This document shows, piece after piece, positions 36,931 to 46,133 of a DNA stretch of 64,000 nt. Source of the DNA: Shewanella sp. ANA-3 (GTDB taxonomy: Bacteria; Pseudomonadota; Gammaproteobacteria; Enterobacterales; Shewanellaceae); the NCBI RefSeq assembly GCF_000203935.1, contig NC_008577.1, forward strand, positions 3,658,001 through 3,722,000. The letters run 5' to 3'. The translations under genes and the position numbers were made by a program. Position 1 is the stretch's first letter. Each line of letters starts with the position of its first letter. The notes beneath the pieces were generated by a model. It did not search any database, was not told where the DNA came from, and saw only the letters and a list, made by a program, of their open reading frames with translations.

Positions 36931-37542
36931 GTGAGTCAATTAACACTGACACTTTTGATGATTGTGGCCGCCTATTTAGCCGGTTCTGTCTCAAGTGCTG
37001 TGCTAGTGTGTAGGATGAGAGGCCTACCCGACCCCAGATTGCAAGGCTCAGGCAACCCCGGAGCCACCAATGTGCTGCGCATTGGCGGCGCAAGCTCGGC
37101 TGCCATGGTGTTATTTTTCGATATGCTTAAGGGCGCCTTACCCACTTATCTTGCCTATTTAATGGGAATCGACGCCATTTCCCTCGGTCTGATCGCCATC
37201 GCCGCCTGTCTTGGGCACATTTATCCGATATTTTTTGGTTTTAAAGGTGGCAAAGGCGTGGCGACAGCTTTTGGTGCTATGGCACCGATTGGCGATGACT
37301 TGGCCATCTGCTTGATGGCTTCTTGGGTTGTCTTAGTCCTGATCAGCCGCTACTCTTCCCTCGCCGCGATTATCACCGCCCTACTGGCGCCACTTTATAC
37401 TTGGTGGCTAGATGACAGATTTACGATCCCCGTCGCTATGCTCTCAACGCTGATTATCATCCGTCATAAAGAAAATATTCAGCGGTTGCTGAAAGGTGAA
37501 GAGTCTAAGGTGTCACGTAAAAAGCGTCCTAAAGCACCTTAG
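36931..37542 (+). CDS. plsY: Glycerol-3-phosphate acyltransferase PlsY
   Basis: This inner-membrane enzyme acylates glycerol-3-phosphate from acyl-phosphate, the first step of phospholipid synthesis. From GTG 36931 (AAGGA 7 nt before) it is 203 residues with five helices. The motifs are GSGNPGATNVLR (residues about 38-49), a mid-chain LGHIYPIFFGFKGGKGVAT and a basic C-terminal tail (KVSRKKRPKAP). It is monocistronic and followed by a bidirectional terminator shared with tsaD. Confidence 0.95.
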   Translation: MSQLTLTLLMIVAAYLAGSVSSAVLVCRMRGLPDPRLQGSGNPGATNVLRIGGASSAAMVLFFDMLKGALPTYLAYLMGIDAISLGLIAIAACLGHIYPIFFGFKGGKGVATAFGAMAPIGDDLAICLMASWVVLVLISRYSSLAAIITALLAPLYTWWLDDRFTIPVAMLSTLIIIRHKENIQRLLKGEESKVSRKKRPKAP

Positions 37543-37673
37543 TTATGTAACACTCTAGTTACTCAACACCATAGCTACACTAAAAATACTCACGCCGAGA
37601 AATGGCTTGATAACTCATTCGAGAAACAATATGCAAGTGACTAATCCAAGAGAACAATCCAAGATAACCATAA

Positions 37674-37702
37674 AAAAAACAGCGCATTATGCGCTGTTTT
37701 TT
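37674..37702. terminator. Bidirectional terminator plsY / tsaD
   Basis: A 13-bp stem (aaaaaacagcgca 37674-37686 with tgcgctgtttttt 37690-37702) has a 3-nt loop (tta) between the convergent genes. Confidence 0.9.
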
Positions 37703-37728
37703 ATTTTGCTGACTTAGCTTGCGATAAC

Positions 37729-38745
37729 TCATGCAACAGGCGGTAAGGTATCAAGCGGCCATCTAGGTTGACCTTTGACAGCTAAGTCTTCCTGTTGCCC
37801 CGCCTTTAAACGCTGCAGGCCAGCAAAGGCAATCATGGCACCATTGTCAGTACAGAATTCACCACGTGGATAATAAACTCGGCCACCGATAGAGGTCATC
37901 ATCTCGGCCAAGGTTTCCCGTAGGCGCGTGTTGGCACTCACGCCACCGGCGATCACTAAACGGTTATAGCCTGTTTGTTTTAACGCGCGGCGACATTTAA
38001 TCGCGAGCGTATCAACGACCGCTTCTTCAAAAGCGCGGGCGATGTTCGCGCGGGTTTGCTCATCATCGGGCTCGGCGGCAATGGTATTGGCGGTAAAGGT
38101 TTTCAGCCCTGAGAAACTAAAATCGAGTCCGGGTCTGTCGGTCATTGGGCGCGGAAATTGATAACCTGCTGGCTCACCTTTGGCGGCCAGTTTCGCAAGC
38201 CGTGGACCGCCAGGATAATCCAGCCCCATTAACTTAGCGGTTTTATCGAAGGCTTCACCGGCGGCGTCATCCACCGACTCACCTAAGACTTCATAAAGGC
38301 CGATACCATCGACCTTTACTAACATGGAGTGGCCACCAGACACTAACAGTGCCACAAAGGGAAACTCAGGCGCATCGTCTTCCAGCATTGGCGCCAGCAG
38401 ATGCCCTTCCATATGGTGCACACCGATGGCGGGTTTATTCCAAGCAAAGGCAAGTGAGCGGCCAACACAAGCGCCCACTAATAAAGCACCGATAAGGCCT
38501 GGGCCTTTGGTGTAGGCAATCCCATCTAAATCGGCAATCTCGGTATTGGCATTTTTCAGCGCTTGGCGGATCAGCGGGACAATTTTGCGCACATGGTCGC
38601 GGGAAGCCAGTTCAGGCACAACTCCACCATAATCCGCATGCAACTTAACCTGACTATATAAAGCATGGGAGAGCAATCCCAGCTTATCGTCATAGACGGC
38701 AATACCTGTCTCGTCACAAGATGTCTCAATACCTAGAACCCGCAT
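37729..38745 (-). CDS. tsaD: tRNA N6-threonylcarbamoyladenosine transferase TsaD
   Basis: TsaD transfers threonylcarbamoyl to A37 of ANN-decoding tRNAs, with TsaB and TsaE. The 338 residues start MRVLGIETSCDETG. Metal ligands are His111 and His115 (HMEGH), and the VSGGHSMLV and VAGGVSANTRLR motifs of the ASKHA fold follow. It is convergent with plsY and is divergent from rpsU, the same arrangement as in E. coli, where tsaD flanks rpsU. Confidence 0.97.
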   Translation of the reverse strand: MRVLGIETSCDETGIAVYDDKLGLLSHALYSQVKLHADYGGVVPELASRDHVRKIVPLIRQALKNANTEIADLDGIAYTKGPGLIGALLVGACVGRSLAFAWNKPAIGVHHMEGHLLAPMLEDDAPEFPFVALLVSGGHSMLVKVDGIGLYEVLGESVDDAAGEAFDKTAKLMGLDYPGGPRLAKLAAKGEPAGYQFPRPMTDRPGLDFSFSGLKTFTANTIAAEPDDEQTRANIARAFEEAVVDTLAIKCRRALKQTGYNRLVIAGGVSANTRLRETLAEMMTSIGGRVYYPRGEFCTDNGAMIAFAGLQRLKAGQQEDLAVKGQPRWPLDTLPPVA

Positions 38746-38858
38746 GGTGCCTCATATCCAAATAACCAAAGGGCGCTAATTCTACCTGTATGATGACAAT
38801 TACTCCAGTCGCCGATCATCATATTCCCGTAGCCAAACCCGCCACACAGGATTAGGGC

Positions 38859-38886
38859 TTTACAAGCCTAGTTGTCTCGGTATAAA
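38859..38886 (+). promoter_or_regulatory. Sigma-70 promoter of the rpsU operon
   Basis: A -35 TTTACA (38859-38864), a 16-bp spacer and a -10 TATAAA (38881-38886) lie about 75 bp before rpsU. The match is read by eye. Confidence 0.65.
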
Positions 38887-38959
38887 ATTCCGCACCATTT
38901 TAAATACACTTGGTTCAAGCAATTGAACCACACAACCTACACCTAAGGGGTGATGGCGT

Positions 38960-39175
38960 ATGCCAATTATTAAAGTACGTGAAAACGAACCATTCGACGT
39001 AGCTCTGCGTCGTTTCAAGCGCTCTTGTGAAAAAGCTGGTATTTTAGCTGACGTGCGTGCTCGTGAATTCTACGAGAAGCCAACTACTGCACGTAAGCGC
39101 GCTAAAGCAGCTGCAGTTAAACGTTTAGCTAAAAAGCTTTCTCGCGAAAACGCACGTCGCGTACGTTTATACTAA
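38960..39175 (+). CDS. rpsU: 30S ribosomal protein S21
   Basis: The 71-residue basic protein (MPIIKVRENEPFDVALRRFK ...) is S21, needed for initiation at Shine-Dalgarno sites. Length and sequence match the gammaproteobacterial protein, and codon use is that of a highly expressed gene. It heads the macromolecular-synthesis operon, yqeY following by 6 nt. Confidence 0.98.
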   Translation: MPIIKVRENEPFDVALRRFKRSCEKAGILADVRAREFYEKPTTARKRAKAAAVKRLAKKLSRENARRVRLY

Positions 39176-39181
39176 TCTCTT

Positions 39182-39625
39182 ATGAGCCTAATTGATCAGC
39201 TAAAAGACCATATGAAACAGGCCATGATCGCCAAAGAGAAGGCGAGATTGAGCACTATTCGTATGGCACTTGCAGCCATCAAACAGATTGAAGTGGATAC
39301 CCGCGAAACCCTGAATGATGAGCAGGTTATAGCTGTCTTAACCAAAATGGTGAAACAACGTCGCGATTCGATTGCTCAATATGAAGCAGCGGGTCGTAGC
39401 GAGTTGGCCGCAGCAGAAGCAGAAGAGATTCAAGTTATTGAAACTTTCCTGCCGACTCCCCTCTCTGAGGCGGAAATTGCCGCGTTCATCGATGCCGCTA
39501 TTGCTGAAATAGGCGCATCCTCCATGGCGGATATGGGCAAAGTAATGGGAGCATTAAAACCTAAAGTTCAAGGACGTGCAGACATGGGCGCTATCGGCGC
39601 TATGATCCGTGCAAAATTGCAATAA
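39182..39625 (+). CDS. GatB/YqeY domain protein
   Basis: A 147-residue protein of the YqeY/Yqey-like family (IDQLKDHMKQAMIAKEKARL ... MGKVMGALKPKVQGRADMG), sharing the C-terminal tRNA-binding domain of GatB. It is inserted between rpsU and dnaG, which are neighbours in E. coli; this is common outside the Enterobacteriaceae. A role in tRNA or tRNA-dependent amidation is suggested by homology but unproven. The rpsU stop is 6 nt before its start. A hairpin lies between it and dnaG. Confidence 0.93.
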   Translation: MSLIDQLKDHMKQAMIAKEKARLSTIRMALAAIKQIEVDTRETLNDEQVIAVLTKMVKQRRDSIAQYEAAGRSELAAAEAEEIQVIETFLPTPLSEAEIAAFIDAAIAEIGASSMADMGKVMGALKPKVQGRADMGAIGAMIRAKLQ

Positions 39626-39643
39626 TTAGCGTTTCAATGTATG

Positions 39644-39676
39644 AACAAGCCGTGCCTATGCGCGGCTTGTTTGTTT
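39644..39676 (+). terminator. Internal hairpin/attenuator between yqeY and dnaG
   Basis: A 12-bp stem including one G-T pair (39644-39655 with 39660-39671, core acaagccg/cggcttgt) has loop ctat and is followed by tgttt. It resembles the partial terminator that lowers dnaG expression in the E. coli rpsU-dnaG-rpoD operon. Confidence 0.65.
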
Positions 39677-39708
39677 AAATTCGCGCAAGGCGAGATTTTA
39701 AGCACTCA

Positions 39709-41433
39709 ATGGCAATACCTCGTGATTTTATCAATGAGCTAATCGCTCGCACCGACATTGTCGAGCTTATCGACCGCAAGGTGCCCTTGAAAAAGGCGGG
39801 TAAAAACTACTCGGCCTGTTGTCCTTTTCATAGCGAAAAATCACCTTCGTTTACCGTTAGCCGCGATAAACAGTTTTATCATTGTTTTGGCTGCGGTGCC
39901 CACGGCAACGCCATCGATTTTGTGATGGAGTACGACAGACTCGACTTTGTCGATGCCATAGAAGATCTTGCCGGACAACTGGGCTTAGAAGTCCCAAGGG
40001 AACAAGGCACGGGTAAACGCCAAGACGATGGCCTAAGCCGTGATCTATACCAATTAATGGAAGAAGCGAGCCGCTTTTTTCAAACTCAGTTAAGACAACA
40101 CCAAGACAAGCAAAAAGTCATCGACTACCTCGCCTATCGCGGATTATCCGATGATATTGTTGAGCATTTTGGGATTGGTTTTGCGCCCGACGGTTGGGAT
40201 GGCTTATTAAGCCGCTACCGACACAGTCAAGATGCACAGGATAAACTCCTGACCGCAGGCATGCTGATCAGCAATGACAGCGGTAAAAGATACGACAGAT
40301 TCCGTGACCGCCTGATGTTTCCTATTCGCGACCGCCGTGGTCGTGTGATTGGATTTGGTGGCAGAGTATTGGGAGATGGCACCCCCAAGTACTTGAATTC
40401 GCCAGAAACGCCCATATTTCATAAGGGCAATGAACTCTACGGCCTATACGAGCTAAAACAACGTCATCGCGATCCCGATAAGGTACTGATTGTCGAAGGC
40501 TATATGGACGTGGTCGCCCTCGCCCAATATGGCGTGGATTACGCGGTCGCCTCCCTTGGCACATCGACGACGGCTGAACAATTCCAATTGTTGCTGCGTA
40601 GTGCTAAGGAAGTGATTTGTTGTTATGACGGCGATAGAGCCGGTAATGAGGCCGCTTGGCGCGCCTTAGAAACTGCTTTACCCCTACTCAAACCAGGGGA
40701 CAAAGTGCGTTTTATGTTTTTACCTCAATCTGAAGATCCGGATTCAATGGTTCGTAAGATTGGTAAAGACGCATTCGAGCAAATGATGGAAAGTGCCATC
40801 ACCCTGCCCGAATTTTTGTTTGATACATTAGCGACAAAATTTGGTACCGATAAAGGTAACTTAGCCAAACAAGCCTTTGGCCTAATTGAAAAAATTCAAG
40901 ATACTGTGCTGCAAAACCTACTGCTTGAGAACTTAGCTCACAAGTTAGGCATGAACAGCTCAGACGATATGAAGAAAAAACTGGGTTTTAGTGTCAAACA
41001 AACTAAGCCCACAGCATCAACGGGACTCAAAGGACGCGGTACACCATTGCGACTTGCCATCGCCTTGTTAGTACAGCATCCCGAGCTGGGAGTGGGATTA
41101 TCCCCACAACCGGCATTAAACCATCTGCAAATGCCAGGCATCGACTTGCTGCCATTGCTGTTGGAATTAACACGAGAGCATAGGTTAAACAGCGCACAAC
41201 TACTTGAGCAATTCAGAGACAGCCCCCACAGCGGGACGCTGCATAAATTAGCCCAATGGGACCATCAAGTGGCGGATGAAAACCTGCTCGGAGAGTTTAA
41301 AAAAGCCCTGATTTGGCTGAACAATCAATATATTGAGCAGCGATATCAGGAATTGAGTCTTAAACAGACCCATACTAAAGAAGAATGGATACAGCTGCAG
41401 AAGCTGATCTTAGTCATGAAAGGACTAAACTGA
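39709..41433 (+). CDS. dnaG: DNA primase
   Basis: This enzyme makes RNA primers for lagging-strand synthesis. The 574 residues comprise the CHC2 zinc finger (Cys38, His41, Cys59, Cys62 within CCPFHSEK and HCFGCGAHGN), the TOPRIM core (LIVEGYMDVVAL and CYDGDRAG), and a C-terminal DnaB-interacting region (TREHRLNSAQLLEQF onward). Length is close to E. coli DnaG (581). A weak hairpin and 83 bp separate it from yqeY, so its level may be set by attenuation. Confidence 0.97.
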   Translation: MAIPRDFINELIARTDIVELIDRKVPLKKAGKNYSACCPFHSEKSPSFTVSRDKQFYHCFGCGAHGNAIDFVMEYDRLDFVDAIEDLAGQLGLEVPREQGTGKRQDDGLSRDLYQLMEEASRFFQTQLRQHQDKQKVIDYLAYRGLSDDIVEHFGIGFAPDGWDGLLSRYRHSQDAQDKLLTAGMLISNDSGKRYDRFRDRLMFPIRDRRGRVIGFGGRVLGDGTPKYLNSPETPIFHKGNELYGLYELKQRHRDPDKVLIVEGYMDVVALAQYGVDYAVASLGTSTTAEQFQLLLRSAKEVICCYDGDRAGNEAAWRALETALPLLKPGDKVRFMFLPQSEDPDSMVRKIGKDAFEQMMESAITLPEFLFDTLATKFGTDKGNLAKQAFGLIEKIQDTVLQNLLLENLAHKLGMNSSDDMKKKLGFSVKQTKPTASTGLKGRGTPLRLAIALLVQHPELGVGLSPQPALNHLQMPGIDLLPLLLELTREHRLNSAQLLEQFRDSPHSGTLHKLAQWDHQVADENLLGEFKKALIWLNNQYIEQRYQELSLKQTHTKEEWIQLQKLILVMKGLN

Positions 41434-41489
41434 GGCAAAAATGTCCTCAATCAGTATCCCAGTGACTAGCACAGGTAAGTGCACATGGC

Positions 41490-41495
41490 TATAAT
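41490..41495 (+). promoter_or_regulatory. Possible internal promoter -10 before rpoD
   Basis: A perfect TATAAT lies 74 bp before the rpoD start in the dnaG-rpoD gap. No good -35 is present at 17 bp spacing, so it could be an extended or alternative sigma element. It is placed by inspection only. Confidence 0.35.
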
Positions 41496-41568
41496 TGACG
41501 ATTTGCGCGGCACTTAGCACAAGCTAACTGTCCGTCGTTGTAACAGTTTCCCAACTTGGATGATATCT

Positions 41569-43419
41569 ATGGATCATACTCCGCAGTCGCAACTCAAGCT
41601 GTTGCTTGCCAAAGGTAAAGAGCAAGGTTACTTAACCTATGCAGAAGTGAACGATCACTTACCTGCAGACATGGTCGATTCTGACCAGATCGAAGATATT
41701 ATCCAGATGATAAATGACATGGGTATTCGGGTGTTCGAAGAAGCACCAGATGCCGATGACATGATGATGTCGGAAGACAACACAGACGAAGATGCAGCGG
41801 AAGAAGCCGCAGCCGCCCTTGCCACAGTAGAAAGTGAGCTAGGCCGCACCACAGACCCAGTGCGTATGTACATGCGCGAAATGGGTACCGTTGAACTGCT
41901 TACCCGTGAAGGCGAAATCGTTATCGCCAAACGCATCGAAGAAGGCATCAACACAGTTCAAAGCTCTGTCGCCGAATACCCACAAGCGATCGCCATGATC
42001 CTTGAGCAGTACGACCAGTACGAAGCCGACGAACTGCGCCTGTCTGATATTATCTCTGGATTTGTTAACCCGGACGAAGAAGACCTAGGTCCAACCGCGA
42101 CTCATATCGGTTCTGAATTATCGGAAGAAGATCTCGATGATGAAGATGACGATGAAGACGACGAAGACGAAGACGGTGATGGCGAAGGCGATGACGATGG
42201 CAACAAGGGACCCGATCCTGAAGAAGCGCGTGAACGCTTTAGCCAATTAAGAACCGCCTACGAAAACGCGCTTAAGATCATCGATGCCAAAGGTCGTGAA
42301 CACCCAGAATCGATTCAAGCACTGTTTGAAATCGGCGAGATTTTCAAAGAGTTCCGCCTCGTACCTAAGCAATTCGACCGCTTAGTGAAAAGCATGCGTT
42401 CTATGATGGACCGAGTGCGCGTTCAAGAGCGTCTACTGATGAAGCTCTGTGTCGAACAGGCCAAAATGCCGAAGAAGAACTTTGTTAAATTCTTCACCGG
42501 TAACGAAACCAATCTCGATTGGTTCGATGCAGAAAAGAACTCAACTAAGCCTTATGCCGAAGGCTTAAGAATGGTTGAAGAAGACGTTCAGCGTTGCCGT
42601 AGCAAGCTGGCCGCCATCGAAGAAGAAACCGGCTTAGTGATTGCCGCCATTAAAGATATCAACCGTCGTATGTCAATCGGTGAAGCCAAGGCTCGCCGTG
42701 CGAAGAAAGAAATGGTTGAAGCAAACTTACGTCTGGTAATTTCTATCGCGAAGAAATACACCAACCGTGGTCTGCAATTCTTGGACCTTATCCAAGAAGG
42801 TAACATAGGTCTGATGAAGGCCGTTGATAAGTTCGAATACCGTCGTGGTTACAAGTTCTCGACCTATGCGACTTGGTGGATCCGTCAGGCTATCACCCGC
42901 TCAATCGCGGACCAAGCCCGTACGATCCGTATTCCAGTACATATGATCGAAACCATCAACAAGCTGAACCGTATCTCTCGTCAAATGCTGCAGGAAATGG
43001 GTCGTGAACCCTCACCTGAAGAACTGGCAGAGCGTATGATGATGCCGGAAGATAAGATCCGTAAGGTACTGAAAATCGCTAAAGAACCTATCTCCATGGA
43101 AACCCCAATCGGTGACGATGAAGATTCGCATTTAGGTGATTTTATCGAGGATACTACCCTCGAATTACCACTGGACAGCGCCACCAGCGAAAGCCTGAAG
43201 AGCGCCACCCATGAGGTTTTAGCAGGCTTAACAGCCCGTGAAGCGAAAGTACTGCGTATGCGTTTTGGTATCGATATGAATACCGACCACACGCTAGAAG
43301 AAGTGGGTAAACAATTTGACGTAACCCGTGAGCGTATCCGTCAAATCGAGGCGAAAGCCCTACGTAAACTGCGCCACCCTTCACGTTCGGAAATCTTAAA
43401 GTCGTTCTTAGACGAATAG
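41569..43419 (+). CDS. rpoD: RNA polymerase housekeeping sigma factor RpoD
   Basis: Sigma-70 of 616 residues from ATG 41569 (MDHTPQSQLKLLL); an in-frame ATG three codons upstream has no spaced ribosome site. Visible regions are 1.1 at the start, 1.2 (DPVRMYMREMGTVELL), a very acidic non-conserved stretch at about 190-211 (runs of Asp/Glu), 2.3-2.4 (GYKFSTYATWWIRQAI) and the 4.2 helix-turn-helix (LEEVGKQFDVTRERIRQIEA). Length matches E. coli RpoD (613). It is last in the rpsU operon, with a strong terminator 20 bp downstream. Confidence 0.98.
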   Translation: MDHTPQSQLKLLLAKGKEQGYLTYAEVNDHLPADMVDSDQIEDIIQMINDMGIRVFEEAPDADDMMMSEDNTDEDAAEEAAAALATVESELGRTTDPVRMYMREMGTVELLTREGEIVIAKRIEEGINTVQSSVAEYPQAIAMILEQYDQYEADELRLSDIISGFVNPDEEDLGPTATHIGSELSEEDLDDEDDDEDDEDEDGDGEGDDDGNKGPDPEEARERFSQLRTAYENALKIIDAKGREHPESIQALFEIGEIFKEFRLVPKQFDRLVKSMRSMMDRVRVQERLLMKLCVEQAKMPKKNFVKFFTGNETNLDWFDAEKNSTKPYAEGLRMVEEDVQRCRSKLAAIEEETGLVIAAIKDINRRMSIGEAKARRAKKEMVEANLRLVISIAKKYTNRGLQFLDLIQEGNIGLMKAVDKFEYRRGYKFSTYATWWIRQAITRSIADQARTIRIPVHMIETINKLNRISRQMLQEMGREPSPEELAERMMMPEDKIRKVLKIAKEPISMETPIGDDEDSHLGDFIEDTTLELPLDSATSESLKSATHEVLAGLTAREAKVLRMRFGIDMNTDHTLEEVGKQFDVTRERIRQIEAKALRKLRHPSRSEILKSFLDE

Positions 43420-43439
43420 TCAACCGAAGCATCGATTCT

Positions 43440-43465
43440 AAGCCCCGCCTAGCGGGGCTTTTTAT
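43440..43465 (+). terminator. Terminator of rpsU-rpoD operon
   Basis: A 9-bp stem including an A-T pair (aagccccgc 43440-43448, gcggggctt 43452-43460) has loop cta and is followed by ttt. Confidence 0.85.
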
Positions 43466-43643
43466 TGCCCAATTAACATCCCTTAAAATTCCCCCTGAAT
43501 AGCCATTGCTAAGCTCTCTTTCAAAATCAAATGGTTAAAAATCACTTCTCCATTCAGACGATATGAAATCCAGAAGCCAAAACCACAGTTGATTAACAGA
43601 TAACCACTTGAATCAATTCGGTGAATTTCATCAAAAAACACGG

Positions 43644-43672
43644 GTGACAAGCGCAAACAAGCTTAGTATACT
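43644..43672 (+). promoter_or_regulatory. Sigma-70 promoter of tRNA-Ile2
   Basis: A GTGACA -35 (43644-43649), a 17-bp spacer and a TATACT -10 (43667-43672) are followed by a GC-rich start region, a pattern typical of stringently controlled tRNA promoters. It lies 36 bp before the tRNA. Confidence 0.65.
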
Positions 43673-43708
43673 GCCACTCGCTTTAGGTAATGACGATTGC
43701 CTTTAGTC

Positions 43709-43785
43709 GGCCCCTTAGCTCAGTTGGTTAGAGCACACGACTCATAATCGTTAGGTCCACGGTTCAAGTCCGTGAGGGGCCACCA
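43709..43785 (+). tRNA. ileX: tRNA-Ile2 (CAU anticodon, lysidine-modified)
   Basis: A 77-nt tRNA with acceptor GGCCCCT paired to AGGGGCC, encoded CCA, D arm GCTC/GAGC and T arm with TTCAAGT. The anticodon loop CTCATAA carries CAU. The acceptor and overall sequence match E. coli ileX, the minor isoleucine tRNA, rather than elongator tRNA-Met (GGCTACG). So its C34 is expected to be converted to lysidine by TilS so that it reads AUA. In E. coli ileX also follows rpoD. The amino-acid identity is inference from sequence. Confidence 0.93.
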
Positions 43786-43797
43786 CCCCAATTCAAC

Positions 43798-43827
43798 AAA
43801 AAAGCCCATTTCTTAATGGGCTTTTTT
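43798..43827 (+). terminator. Terminator of tRNA-Ile2
   Basis: A 13-bp stem (aaaaaagcccatt 43798-43810, aatgggctttttt 43815-43827) has loop tctt and ends in T-run. Confidence 0.85.
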
Positions 43828-43931
43828 GTGTCTGTCATCTGTCGATACTCATTCATACCCACGCGCTTCATTTCCGATAACCACTCAAATGTGATTTCGA
43901 TTTGCCCTTTTAGACTATTGCTAAAATAAGA

Positions 43932-43972
43932 CCAAAAACAAAGGCGCTTAATGAAATTCACTTAAGCGCCTT
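43932..43972 (-). terminator. Terminator of the chemoreceptor gene
   Basis: A 10-bp stem (aaggcgctta 43941-43950, taagcgcctt 43963-43972) is followed on the minus strand by tgttttt. It lies 40 bp beyond the stop. Confidence 0.65.
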
Positions 43973-44012
43973 GGTGACTTTCCCTTGTGCACGCAGTGCA
44001 AGGGAACTCGAT

Positions 44013-46133
44013 TTAGGTCTTCAGCTTACCTAATTGTTGATGCTGCTGTTTCACCAGTTCGGCAAGGACCACACTGCTTTGCTGCGCTTCACCCGCAAGG
44101 CGCGCCAGCTCCGAGGCCGAGTCGGAAATCCCAGTGATATTACGATTCACTTCTTCCGTTACCGCGCTTTGTTCCTCCGCGGCGGCGGCAATATGCGTCA
44201 CCTGAGAAGAAATCTCCTCTATCTGACTGACCATAGAATTAAGCGATGTGAGTGCTTGCTCGGTTTGCGACACGGCCATTTGTGCGCGCTCAGCACCTTT
44301 ATCAATAATGCCTGAGGCACTATTTACTTCTTGCTGCAGGGCATCGATCAGCACACTGATATCATCGGTCGAACTTTGGGTTTTAGAGGCAAGCGCCCTC
44401 ACCTCATCGGCCACCACGGCAAAACCCCGCCCTTGTTCGCCGGCTCGCGCCGCCTCAATTGCGGCGTTCAAAGCCAGCAAGTTGGTTTGCGCGGCAATAG
44501 AGCTGATCACCTCGAGAATACGGCTGATATTCGTGCTACTTTCAGCCACTTTGCTCACAGCCACTTTCGCCTGCATCGACTCCTGCGACATAGTAGTCAC
44601 ATATTCCATGGCCTTAGTCAGGCTCTCTTCACTGAGACGTACATTGCGGGACATGGCTTCGGTTTCCGCAGCGGTTTGCTCAGAAGCTTTCGCCACTTCA
44701 AGCGCCGTAGCACTCATCTCATTGACCGCGGTTACCACGCTCTCGATTTCGCCATACTGACGATGGACACTATCGTGGGTCAACTCCGCAATTTGCGCCG
44801 AAGACAAGCTTTCTTCCTGGGTGCGTCCCGCAAGCGTTTTTAACTCGCTGATCAAGTCTTTCAACTTATGGATAAAGGAGTTGAAGCCTTTACCCAGTGC
44901 AATCAGTTCCGCATGGGCATCGACCACAATGGATTGGGTTAAGTCACCATCGGCACTGGCCAAGTGTTCCACACGGCCTTGGATCATCTTGAGCGGCGCA
45001 ATAATGCTGCGGATCACTATGCTGATGGTAACCACGGCGAGAATAGACACGGCTAAACCGACCATCAACAAGATGCTGCCAAGGGATGTGGCCATTTCAT
45101 CCATTTTGTCATTCAACTCAATGGAGCTCTTAAAGGCTTGAGCCTTAGGGACTTGGATAGCCAATGACCATTCCGCTTTCGCCAGTGGGATTTTTATCGG
45201 GTAGGCCACGATAATCTCATCATCGTTTGCCATATAGCCGCCATTTTTATGTAACGCGACTATCTGCGAGGCAAGTTTAGGGTCGATAGATTCGCTCAGA
45301 GGGCGCGCTTTTTTGCTGTAATGACTCGCGGCAACCACTAACCCACGGGTACTGAGTAAGGTTACCTTGGCTTGACCGTCGTAAAGACTCTTAGACAATT
45401 TATCGATTAGGGCCTGAAATACGGGCAAGTTCACATCGACGCCCACCACCCCAATAAACTGCTTATGCTTGACCACTGGCACGGTTAAAGAGGTCATCAG
45501 CGCATTATTACCTGGGGTGATTTCATAGAGATAGGGCTCCATCAAACAAGGCTTTAAGGTTTCCTTAGCACAGAGATACCATTCAGCTTCACGGATCCCA
45601 AACTCGTTTAAGGTCGTGACATATTTTTCTGCTGAATCATCTACTTGATTATGTTCGACCGTGCCATCATCGTTGCGAGTGTAGTACACCTCCAATGACC
45701 CCGATGATGCGACGCTATGGCTAACCTCGACATTTAAAAACTCACTGTCGAGCCCATCGTAACCATTAGGCTCAAACTGCGCGTACATGGAGGATATCTG
45801 GTTATTTTTCTTTAATACCGCCGCCACGGCCAGCTCTAAGCGATCACGCTTTAATGGCAACTCTTCCGCAGTGCTCTCTAACATGCCGGAAAAAGAGTAC
45901 GGGATCCGATAGGCTTCATTGATAAAGCCCGCCACCATTTCACCATATTCGCCCGCACGGGCTTCGAGTTTGTCACGGGTTTCGGTTTGTAATGTCTCTT
46001 GAACCTGATTAGACAGCTCTGTGTTTTGATCCGAAAGGGTCCACCAGAGGCTGATGGAAAGAATGGCAACAATTGAGAGGAATAAGGCGGAAGTGATCCA
46101 CAACAACTTAGTACTGATGGACAAATGCTTCAT
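44013..46133 (-). CDS. Methyl-accepting chemotaxis protein with dCache-type sensor
   Basis: A 706-residue chemoreceptor. TM1 (residues about 10-30, LLWITSALFLSIVAILSISL) and TM2 (about 355-377, LGSILLMVGLAVSILAVVTIS) enclose a 300-residue periplasmic domain with a double-Cache layout (YMANDDEIIVAYPIKIPLAKA). A HAMP domain follows, then the signalling hairpin tip EISSIAAQTNLLALNAAIEAARAGEQ and methylation helices. It passes ligand binding to CheA. A YxxxxW-type amino-acid-binding pattern could not be fixed. No other che gene is nearby, so the ligand is unknown. Confidence 0.94.
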   Translation of the reverse strand: MKHLSISTKLLWITSALFLSIVAILSISLWWTLSDQNTELSNQVQETLQTETRDKLEARAGEYGEMVAGFINEAYRIPYSFSGMLESTAEELPLKRDRLELAVAAVLKKNNQISSMYAQFEPNGYDGLDSEFLNVEVSHSVASSGSLEVYYTRNDDGTVEHNQVDDSAEKYVTTLNEFGIREAEWYLCAKETLKPCLMEPYLYEITPGNNALMTSLTVPVVKHKQFIGVVGVDVNLPVFQALIDKLSKSLYDGQAKVTLLSTRGLVVAASHYSKKARPLSESIDPKLASQIVALHKNGGYMANDDEIIVAYPIKIPLAKAEWSLAIQVPKAQAFKSSIELNDKMDEMATSLGSILLMVGLAVSILAVVTISIVIRSIIAPLKMIQGRVEHLASADGDLTQSIVVDAHAELIALGKGFNSFIHKLKDLISELKTLAGRTQEESLSSAQIAELTHDSVHRQYGEIESVVTAVNEMSATALEVAKASEQTAAETEAMSRNVRLSEESLTKAMEYVTTMSQESMQAKVAVSKVAESSTNISRILEVISSIAAQTNLLALNAAIEAARAGEQGRGFAVVADEVRALASKTQSSTDDISVLIDALQQEVNSASGIIDKGAERAQMAVSQTEQALTSLNSMVSQIEEISSQVTHIAAAAEEQSAVTEEVNRNITGISDSASELARLAGEAQQSSVVLAELVKQQHQQLGKLKT

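Noticed and set aside
43764..43961. 65-codon minus-strand frame beside tRNA-Ile2
   Set aside because: It overlaps the tRNA and its terminator, so the frame is incidental.
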